DNA from: Alphaproteobacteria bacterium
Lineage (GTDB): Bacteria > Pseudomonadota > Alphaproteobacteria > Sphingomonadales > Sphingomonadaceae
Direction of reading: 5' to 3'
Assembly (NCBI GenBank): GCA_028869975.1
Contig: JAGWQR010000014.1
Span: forward strand, 1 to 27,959
Length of the DNA: 27,959 nucleotides
Shown in pieces: positions 22,216 to 27,959 of the stretch. The first letter of the stretch is position 1. Each line of letters begins with the position of its first letter. A program made the position numbers and the translations under genes. The notes under the pieces are model-generated. The model searched no databases. It was not told the origin of the DNA and saw only the letters and a list, made by a program, of their open reading frames with translations.

Positions 22216-24707
22216 GCGAGGCGAGGGACGGGCTGGACCGGCGTCAGGCGATTGCGCTGGGTGGGGCGGCGGTGCTGCCGCTGGGGGTGAGTATCCCCGC
22301 AAACGCAGTCCTAGCGATGAAAGGATTGGTTCCCTTTGGAGGACGCGACCAGCCGTTTGACGATGGCTGGTTGTTTCATCGCGGGGCGGGCGAGGGGCTG
22401 GAAGCGCCCGGCCTTGATGACTCGGGATGGCGCAAGGTTGATTTGCCGCATGACTGGAGCGTGGAAGATATTCCGGGGTCGGACCCGGCGAGCCCGTTCG
22501 ACCAAAAGGCGATTGGCGGCACTGCGACTGGTTATACGGTTGGTGGTGAGGGCTGGTATCGCAAGCATATTAGGTGGGATATGCCAGATAGCGGCCCCCT
22601 ACATCCGAACCTGGAAGTTTGTTTTGATGGGGTGATGGTGGAGAGCGACATCTGGCTCAATGGCCATCATCTTACTACTAATCTCGCTGGGTATAAGCCT
22701 TTCACCGTTGATCTAACACCCTATTTCGACATTGCTGGCGATAACGTCCTCGCGGTTCGGGTGCGCAATAATGGCCAGAACAGCCGCTGGTACGCCGGAT
22801 CGGGCATTTACCGGCAGGTGACGCTAAATCAGTTCCCTTCGAAAGCACGGATCGCACATTGGGGCGTTGGCGCTTCAACGAGACGGATTGCAGGAGGTGC
22901 GGCACATATCGAGGTGACGACCAAGCTCGAAGATGTTGCGCCGGGCTGCAAATTGCTCACCAGTCTAACAGATTCGAACGGCTTGCGGGTTGCGTCGCAA
23001 ACTTCACCGGCTCAATCGGATAACGCCCAGCACCTCTCCGTGCCCGGCGCGAAACTCTGGTCGCCCGATCATCCGCATCTTTACTCACTCGAGACCGAGT
23101 TGGTCGATGCGGCTGGCAAAGTCATTGACCAGATGTCCCAGCTGTTCGGTATCCGCATTGTCACCATGGACCCGCAGCGCGGGCTTGCCATCAATGGTGT
23201 GCGCACCACGTTGCGCGGCGGCTGCATCCACCATGACAATGGCCTGCTCGGTGCCTGCGCGTATCCCGAAGCCGATGAGCGCCGCATCCGGCTGCTCAAG
23301 GCACGCGGCTATAACGCGATCCGCTCGTCGCACAACATCCCGTCGCGCTCGCTGCGCACGGCGTGCGACAAGCTCGGGATGCTGCTGATCGCGGAGGGCT
23401 TTGACGCCTGGCACTGGGAGAAACTGCCGCAGGATTTCCACAAGGATTTTGGTACGCACTGGCGCGAGGTGCTCGATGCACTGGTGCTCTCTGGCCGCAA
23501 CAGCCCGAGCATCATCATGTGGTCGATCGGCAATGAAATCCCCAATCGCAATTCGGATGAAGGCGTGGAATGGCAGTGGAAGCTCGCCAATCATGTCCGC
23601 ACACTCGATCCCACCCGCCCGGTGACGGAAGCGCTCAATGGCATTCTAGGCGGGCCTATGGTGGCCGGTGAAGGCACCGCGCGCAGGGGCCAAGCGAGCA
23701 AGGTTGATAACGCCTCGTCGATCTTCCTCGATGTGCCGGGCTATAATTACCGGCTCAATACAATGGAGTCCGAGCATGCCGACCATCCCGAGCGTGTCGT
23801 CTATGCCTCGGAAACCTTTCCGCATGATGTGGTTGATTATACCCGGCTCGCCAGGCGCGCGCCCTGGTTTCTGGGCGAGTTTGTCTGGACGTCGATGGAT
23901 TATATCGGCGAGGCGGGGGTGGGCGCGACCACGGCACTCAAGGGCAACGTGCCTTATTACATCACGACCTGGCCGTGGGTGAACGCTTGGTGCGGCGATC
24001 TCGACCTGACCGGCGCACAAAAACCGCCCTCGCTGGCACGCGACGTTGCGTGGGGGTTGAGCGCGATAGAGGTGATGGTCCAGCGGCCCTTGGCGGACGG
24101 GATGCATGATTATGTCGCGATGTGGGGCTGGCCCGATGAGATGTCTCATTGGAATTGGGAAGGGCACGAAGGCAAGCCGATGGCGGTGCGGGTGTATACG
24201 TCGGGCGGCCGGGTGGAATTGTATCTCAACGGCAAGAAGGTCGGCGAGAAAATGGTGCGGCTTGAGGACAAAATGAAGGTCGAACTGCCGGTGCCCTATG
24301 CGGCGGGGGTGCTGGAAGCGTTGGTGTATAACGGCGGGCGGCTGATCGCGCGCAGGCGGCTAGAGACGGTGGGTGCGCCCGTGGCGCTGCGTCTCACGCC
24401 GGAGCGGCCGCATATCGGCTCGGGTAGGCAATCGCTGGCCTATGTGCGCCTCGATGTGGTGGATGCACGAGGGCGGCGTGTGCCCGAAGCGCGCCTCAAG
24501 GTTAGTTTAGAGATCAGCGGCCCCGCCGAACTCGCCGGATTTGGCAGCGCCGATCCGCAAGCGACGCGTTCATTGCAGCAGCCCACCACCGAGACGTTTC
24601 GCGGCAGCGCGCTCGCCATTTTGCGCGCGCACGGGGCAGGCCTTGTTCATGTCCTTGCCCATGCGGACGGGATGCGTTCCGCAGGCGCAGAACTACAGCT
24701 CCTATGA
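22212..24707 (+). CDS. Exported GH2 glycoside hydrolase, probable beta-galactosidase
   Basis: An 831-residue family GH2 enzyme. The N-terminus (LDRRQAIALGGAAVLPLGVS) has an RR pair before a hydrophobic stretch, suggesting Tat export. The sugar-binding jelly-roll follows (FDDGWLFHRG, DLPHDWSVED, WLNGHHL, SRWYAGSGIYRQV), then the barrel with the acid/base Glu442 in WSIGNEIPNRN and the nucleophile Glu556 in FLGEFVWTSMDY. C-terminal domains with YLNGKKVGEK and AGFGSADPQAT are of the DUF4982/Ig-like type common in GH2 beta-galactosidases. The Asn-x-Lys motif of beta-glucuronidases was not seen after the nucleophile, favouring beta-galactoside cleavage. ATG 22212 overlaps the previous stop as ATGA; the frame extends upstream to 22041 but that part is a shadow of the 95-residue gene. 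It would supply galactose to the neighbouring pathway. Confidence 0.88.
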   Translation: MSEARDGLDRRQAIALGGAAVLPLGVSIPANAVLAMKGLVPFGGRDQPFDDGWLFHRGAGEGLEAPGLDDSGWRKVDLPHDWSVEDIPGSDPASPFDQKAIGGTATGYTVGGEGWYRKHIRWDMPDSGPLHPNLEVCFDGVMVESDIWLNGHHLTTNLAGYKPFTVDLTPYFDIAGDNVLAVRVRNNGQNSRWYAGSGIYRQVTLNQFPSKARIAHWGVGASTRRIAGGAAHIEVTTKLEDVAPGCKLLTSLTDSNGLRVASQTSPAQSDNAQHLSVPGAKLWSPDHPHLYSLETELVDAAGKVIDQMSQLFGIRIVTMDPQRGLAINGVRTTLRGGCIHHDNGLLGACAYPEADERRIRLLKARGYNAIRSSHNIPSRSLRTACDKLGMLLIAEGFDAWHWEKLPQDFHKDFGTHWREVLDALVLSGRNSPSIIMWSIGNEIPNRNSDEGVEWQWKLANHVRTLDPTRPVTEALNGILGGPMVAGEGTARRGQASKVDNASSIFLDVPGYNYRLNTMESEHADHPERVVYASETFPHDVVDYTRLARRAPWFLGEFVWTSMDYIGEAGVGATTALKGNVPYYITTWPWVNAWCGDLDLTGAQKPPSLARDVAWGLSAIEVMVQRPLADGMHDYVAMWGWPDEMSHWNWEGHEGKPMAVRVYTSGGRVELYLNGKKVGEKMVRLEDKMKVELPVPYAAGVLEALVYNGGRLIARRRLETVGAPVALRLTPERPHIGSGRQSLAYVRLDVVDARGRRVPEARLKVSLEISGPAELAGFGSADPQATRSLQQPTTETFRGSALAILRAHGAGLVHVLAHADGMRSAGAELQLL

Positions 24708-24732
24708 TAAACATCTGGTCAACGCTCTCCGT

Positions 24733-25710
24733 ATGATCCGTTCACTGATCCAGTATGTTGCAGGAGGCCAGCGCGCCGTCGCAGGGCTTGATGCGCGCGC
24801 AAGCTGGCGTATTATTCAGGGCATTGCCAGCACGTATGAGCTTGCACTCGCGGCAAGCATGGCAGGCAGCACGCTTGTTATGGAAGCGACGGAACGACTG
24901 GGTGGGCAGGTGGATATTAACCGTGTACGGCTGCTTGCGCCTGTGGATCATCCTGATCCGGCGCATTGCATGGTTACCGGCACGGGTCTTACACACCTGG
25001 GCTCTGCGGCTCAACGTGATGCCATGCACAAGACAGCGGCGAGCACACATGTCACGGATACTATGCGCATGTTTCAGATGGGTGTGGAGCATGGCAAACC
25101 TGCACCGGGCGAAGTCGGCATCATGCCCGAATGGTTCTACAAGGGCGATGGGTCGTCACTGGTGGCGTGCAATGCCCCCATCGAACTTCCCGGTTTTGCA
25201 GGCGATGGCGGTGAGGAACCGGAGATTGCCGGTATCTACATCATCGGCGCTGATGGAACGCCCTTTCGTCTAGGGTTTGCGCTGGGCAACGAGTTTTCCG
25301 ATCATGTGACCGAGCGGGTCAATTATCTCTGGCTTGCTCCATCAAAACTGCGTCAGGCGGGTCTTGGGCCGGAATTGCGGCTGGGGGACTTGCCCGCAGA
25401 AATCAACGGCATGAGCCGCATCCGTCGTGGCGAGGATGTGCTCTGGGAAAGAGCCTTCCTTTCCGGCGAATCGCATATGTCGCATACAATTGCGAATCTT
25501 GAGCATCATCATTTTAAATATCCGCAGTTCCGGCGGCCTGGGGATGTTCATGTGCATTTTTTTGGTACAGCCACATTGTCATTCAGTGATGGTATTGGTG
25601 CGCAACCCGGTGATGAATTCGAGATTGAGGCGGACGCGTTTCACCTGCCTTTGCGCAACACGCTTGTTGCCGGTCCTGAAGACCGCTTATGGCAGGTCAC
25701 GGCACTGTGA
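24733..25710 (+). CDS. araD1: AraD1/GguC-type FAH-superfamily protein, probable 2-keto-3-deoxy sugar-acid processing enzyme
   Basis: A 325-residue member of the fumarylacetoacetate-hydrolase superfamily, AraD1 (GguC) branch. Seen are LIQYVAGGQRAV at the N-terminus, STYELALAA, DHPDPAHCMVTGTGLTHLGSA, MPEWFYKGDG, GGEEPEIAGIYIIGADGTPF, RLGFALGNEFSDHVTER, RRGEDVLWERAFLSGE, and ANLEHHHFKYPQFRRPGDVH. Members near arabinose genes act on 2-keto-3-deoxy-L-arabonate or a related diketo acid, as a dehydratase or a retro-aldol-type hydrolase; which applies cannot be read here. ATG 24733 (MIRSLIQY) matches the family start but has no clear ribosome-binding site. The frame runs back into the GH2 gene to 24541, which is unlikely to be coding. 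It lies 25 bases after GH2 and 19 before the dehydrogenase. Confidence 0.85.
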   Translation: MIRSLIQYVAGGQRAVAGLDARASWRIIQGIASTYELALAASMAGSTLVMEATERLGGQVDINRVRLLAPVDHPDPAHCMVTGTGLTHLGSAAQRDAMHKTAASTHVTDTMRMFQMGVEHGKPAPGEVGIMPEWFYKGDGSSLVACNAPIELPGFAGDGGEEPEIAGIYIIGADGTPFRLGFALGNEFSDHVTERVNYLWLAPSKLRQAGLGPELRLGDLPAEINGMSRIRRGEDVLWERAFLSGESHMSHTIANLEHHHFKYPQFRRPGDVHVHFFGTATLSFSDGIGAQPGDEFEIEADAFHLPLRNTLVAGPEDRLWQVTAL

Positions 25711-25729
25711 AAAGGGTGATGGATCAATA

Positions 25730-26674
25730 ATGGTCGGGAATACAGGCCAGGCTCCAATCCGTATCGGGATAGTCGGATACGGCAAAATTGCTCGCGATCA
25801 GCATGTGCCAGCCCTTGCTGCATTACCGGAACTGGATCTTGTGGCCATCGCCGATCCGGCGACGCGACATGAATTGCTGCCCAGCTATTGTTCCTTGTCC
25901 GAGCTGCTGGCAGCGCAACCCGATCTTGATGCCGTTGCCCTGTGTATGCCGCCAGGGCCGCGTGCGGCGATTGCGCGTCAGGCGATTGCGGCGGGCAAAC
26001 ATGTGTTTCTCGAAAAACCTCCCGCGCTGGATATACCCGAAGCTGAAGCGCTCGCATGTCTGGCGCGTAATGCAGGCGTGACGCTCTTCGCAGCGTGGCA
26101 CTCGCGTATGGCAGCGGGAGTCGCGCCTGCGCGGGCATTTCTGGCGACCCGCACTGTGCGCGAAATCAGGATTATCTGGAAAGAGGATGTGCGGGTATGG
26201 CATCCCGGTCAGAAATGGATTTTGCAGGAAAATGGCTTTGGCGTGTTCGATCCGGGGATCAATGCCTTGTCGATCCTGACCGGGATAATTGCTGAACCCG
26301 TTCGGGTCAAAGTTGCCACATTGCAGACGCCGGCAAACTTTACAGAGCCGATTGCTGCCGATCTCGGCATGGTAAGCCACTCGGGTGTGCAGATCGATGC
26401 TGCATTCGACTTCAGGCAAACAGGGCCACAAAGCTGGGATATTGTCATTGAGACCGGTGCTGAAACGCTTACATTGCAGAATGGTGGAAACCGGTTGCTG
26501 ATCGATGACATTGAACAGGAAACAGGACCGGAGCAGGAATATATCGGGCTTTATCAGCACTTTGCCGATTTGATTGCGCATGGGAAAAGCGATGTCGATG
26601 TGGCACCGCTGGCCCTTGTGCATGAGGCACTATCCATAGGCACAAGGCAGGTTACCGCGCCTTTCGATTTTTGA
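25730..26674 (+). CDS. L-arabinose / D-galactose 1-dehydrogenase (Gfo/Idh/MocA family)
   Basis: A 314-residue NAD(P)-dependent sugar dehydrogenase. The Rossmann motif is GIVGYGKIARDQHVPAL (13-29), the family lysine is Lys96 in FLEKPPAL, and further signatures are FAAWHSRMAAGVAPARAFL (120-138), IIWKEDVRVWHPGQKWI (148-164) and GFGVFDPGINALSIL. These match the L-arabinose 1-dehydrogenase of Azospirillum and galactose 1-dehydrogenases of pseudomonads, which oxidise both sugars at C1 to the lactone because the two share configuration at C2-C4. This makes it the first step for both the galactose and arabinose branches. ATG 25730 is preceded by GGAT and AGGGTG; the longer frame from 25427 overlaps the AraD1 gene and is rejected. 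Last gene of the plus-strand operon. Confidence 0.9.
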   Translation: MVGNTGQAPIRIGIVGYGKIARDQHVPALAALPELDLVAIADPATRHELLPSYCSLSELLAAQPDLDAVALCMPPGPRAAIARQAIAAGKHVFLEKPPALDIPEAEALACLARNAGVTLFAAWHSRMAAGVAPARAFLATRTVREIRIIWKEDVRVWHPGQKWILQENGFGVFDPGINALSILTGIIAEPVRVKVATLQTPANFTEPIAADLGMVSHSGVQIDAAFDFRQTGPQSWDIVIETGAETLTLQNGGNRLLIDDIEQETGPEQEYIGLYQHFADLIAHGKSDVDVAPLALVHEALSIGTRQVTAPFDF

Positions 26675-26718
26675 TCATAATGTGAATGCGTGCATGGCTG
26701 CATATCGCCACAGCGCTA

Positions 26719-26740
26719 AACAGCGCGGAGTCACGCTGTT
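26719..26740. repeat. AACAGCG-N8-CGCTGTT inverted repeat upstream of the TonB receptor gene
   Basis: A perfect 7-base inverted repeat with an 8-base centre lies in the 176-base gap between the dehydrogenase and the receptor. A nested GCGCT-AAAC-AGCGC hairpin (26713-26726) overlaps it. There is no immediate T-run, though TTTTATTT follows 15 bases later. It could be a weak terminator of the upstream operon or an operator for the receptor gene. No convincing sigma-70 promoter was found here; TTGACT at 26739-26744 is a possible -35. Confidence 0.4.
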
Positions 26741-26850
26741 GACTGCTTGAGCGGTTTTATTTGCTTTACTCGTTTCGGAATGTCGTTAGCTTCCGGGCAC
26801 CAAGATCGACAGGGCTGTAAGCTCGGCATTGGAGGAAAGGGAGAGAATCC

Positions 26851-27959
26851 ATGCGTTTGAACCAGACATTTGCGCTTGCGTGTGTGAGCGTGGTCGCAAT
26901 TTCATCACCTGCACTGGCGCAGAGTGCTGCATCCTCTGCGCTTGCCGCCAGTTCGGGCACCGGTGTCACAGACATCATAGTCACCGCGCGGCGTAAATCA
27001 GAGAAGCTGGAGGATGTTCCGAAATCGATCGCGGCGGTGACATCCGCCGAACTCAACAAGCTCGGCATCCGCAGGTTTGAGGATGTTGCCGTTATTGTGC
27101 CGGGCCTCTCACTCGATGCGGGTAATGGCTATGCACAGCTCACCACGCTGCGCGGAATTTCGTTTGATGTGAACTCGGGCCAGGATGCGGCCACTGACTT
27201 CTATCTCAACGATTCGTCGATACAGCAGACATATCTGTTCCGCTCGCTTTATGACATCAGTCAGATTGAAGTTGAAAAGGGGCCGCAGGGCACCCTGCGT
27301 GGCCGCTCGACGCCCTCAGGTTCAATCTCCTTCACGACCACTCAGCCCAATCTCTATAAATTCGGCGGCTATGTGGATGGTACCCTTGAAGGTTCGAAAA
27401 TAGCCGACAACAACCTCAACGGCGCGATCAACGTACCCATTATAAAGGGCGTGCTGGCGGTGCGTGTTGCCGGATCGCTCGACGATAGTAATGGAACGGA
27501 CGTGAAGCCGGCAGGTGTGCCTGGCCAGTCTTCAACGCTGACGGCCAATCCCTATGATCGTAACTGGAGCGAACGCATCAGCGTCCGCTTCGAGCCAACC
27601 GATACGTTGCAATTCAATGTCATGTATCAGCATATGGTCGAGCGCTTCCTGAGTTATCCGCAAACCGCTTCAAACTGCACGTTGCCGAACGCGACTGTAA
27701 CTTGTGCTGCGGGCTTCCCGATTATTACCGCGCAGCAGCGCCTGTCCACAGTCAATGGCACAACCATGTTTGATGAGATGTTCGACATCGTGCAAGGTAG
27801 CGCCAAATGGCATTTCCTGGGGCAAACGCTGAACTATGTGGGCAGCTACTCGGTTGGCACGTTCGACAATGCCGCACCTGATGACGGTGCCGCAGTACTT
27901 GGCCCCTTTGGTCCATTCACTGTAACCGGAACCCATTCACGAAATGTTTATCAGTCGCA
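26851..27959 (+). CDS. TonB-dependent outer-membrane receptor, N-terminal part (cut by window end)
   Basis: The first 369 codons, with no stop before the window edge; such receptors usually have 700-1000 residues. Residues 1-23 are a signal peptide (MRLNQTFALACVSVVAISSP, cleavage after ALA). A TonB box DIIVTARR is at 41-48. The plug domain follows with EDVPKSIAAVTSAELNKLG, PGLSLDAGNGYAQLTTLRGI, and the family motif IEVEKGPQGTLRGRSTPSGS. The first beta-barrel strands begin after ~170. ATG 26851 has GGGAGA 6 bases ahead. There is no N-terminal STN signalling domain, so it is not of the FecA transducer type. Its place at the end of the sugar locus suggests uptake of oligosaccharides released outside the cell, but siderophore or other cargo is not excluded. 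Confidence 0.93.
   Translation, partial: MRLNQTFALACVSVVAISSPALAQSAASSALAASSGTGVTDIIVTARRKSEKLEDVPKSIAAVTSAELNKLGIRRFEDVAVIVPGLSLDAGNGYAQLTTLRGISFDVNSGQDAATDFYLNDSSIQQTYLFRSLYDISQIEVEKGPQGTLRGRSTPSGSISFTTTQPNLYKFGGYVDGTLEGSKIADNNLNGAINVPIIKGVLAVRVAGSLDDSNGTDVKPAGVPGQSSTLTANPYDRNWSERISVRFEPTDTLQFNVMYQHMVERFLSYPQTASNCTLPNATVTCAAGFPIITAQQRLSTVNGTTMFDEMFDIVQGSAKWHFLGQTLNYVGSYSVGTFDNAAPDDGAAVLGPFGPFTVTGTHSRNVYQS

Noticed and set aside
24541..24732. Upstream extension of the AraD1 frame inside the GH2 gene
   Set aside because: The family N-terminus begins at ATG 24733 and the extra segment is an out-of-frame reading of the GH2 C-terminal domain.
25823..26623. Minus-strand 266-codon open frame opposite the sugar dehydrogenase
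   Set aside because: Antisense shadow; the plus-strand protein matches its family along its whole length.

Overview
The window looks like chromosomal DNA of a GC-rich alphaproteobacterium, most likely a sphingomonad (Sphingomonadaceae). The main reasons are a close relative of the Sphingomonas alkaline phosphatase PhoK, the TonB-receptor-plus-MFS style of sugar uptake, and the mix of sugar-acid pathways. No RNA genes, insertion sequences, integrases or CRISPR arrays were seen. Coding density is very high: 22 genes, two of them cut by the window edges, and no gene-free stretch longer than about 180 bases.

Layout. (1) 1-2495, plus strand: the end of a LolC/LolE permease, lolD, then a secreted PhoK-type alkaline phosphatase with a good Pho box in front of it. 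This is a housekeeping flank. (2) 2525-7139, minus strand: an L-rhamnose operon read leftwards, with an FGGY kinase (rhamnulokinase), an LldD-type L-lactate dehydrogenase, an MFS sugar transporter and a DeoR-family regulator. (3) 7260-15241, plus strand, divergent from (2): the aldolase/dehydrogenase fusion RhaEW, L-rhamnose isomerase RhaI, an exported HSL-type esterase and a secreted GH106 alpha-L-rhamnosidase. (4) 15216-20064, minus strand: FucP-type permease, ThuA-domain protein, SMP-30 lactonase, DgoK and DgoA, joined by successive ATGA overlaps. (5) 20116-26674, plus strand, divergent from (4): IlvD/Edd sugar-acid dehydratase, a 95-residue unknown protein, an exported GH2 beta-galactosidase, an AraD1/GguC-type FAH protein and an L-arabinose/D-galactose 1-dehydrogenase. 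(6) 26851-end: the first 369 residues of a TonB-dependent receptor.

How the parts fit. Regions 2 and 3 give a complete phosphorylated rhamnose route: rhamnose to rhamnulose (RhaI), to rhamnulose-1-phosphate (kinase), to DHAP plus L-lactaldehyde and on to L-lactate (RhaEW), and to pyruvate (LldD). Regions 4 and 5 give a De Ley-Doudoroff route for D-galactose: dehydrogenase, lactonase, dehydratase, DgoK, DgoA. The first three of these enzymes can plausibly also serve L-arabinose, whose 2-keto-3-deoxy product would leave through the AraD1 protein. The linked rhamnosidase, beta-galactosidase, esterase, ThuA protein, two permeases and TonB receptor suggest a polysaccharide utilization locus for a plant glycan rich in rhamnose, galactose and arabinose. 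Rhamnose-capped type II arabinogalactan (gum arabic type) or rhamnogalacturonan I side chains are candidates. The substrate is an inference; the pathway assignments rest on recognisable families and catalytic motifs.

Points most worth a second look are the 95-residue protein, whose sequence resembles the N-terminal helical domain of the ThuA protein across the divergent promoter; the non-standard start of the rhamnulokinase; helically phased GATTG repeats in the rha promoter with a matching palindrome inside the operon; and the Pho box.
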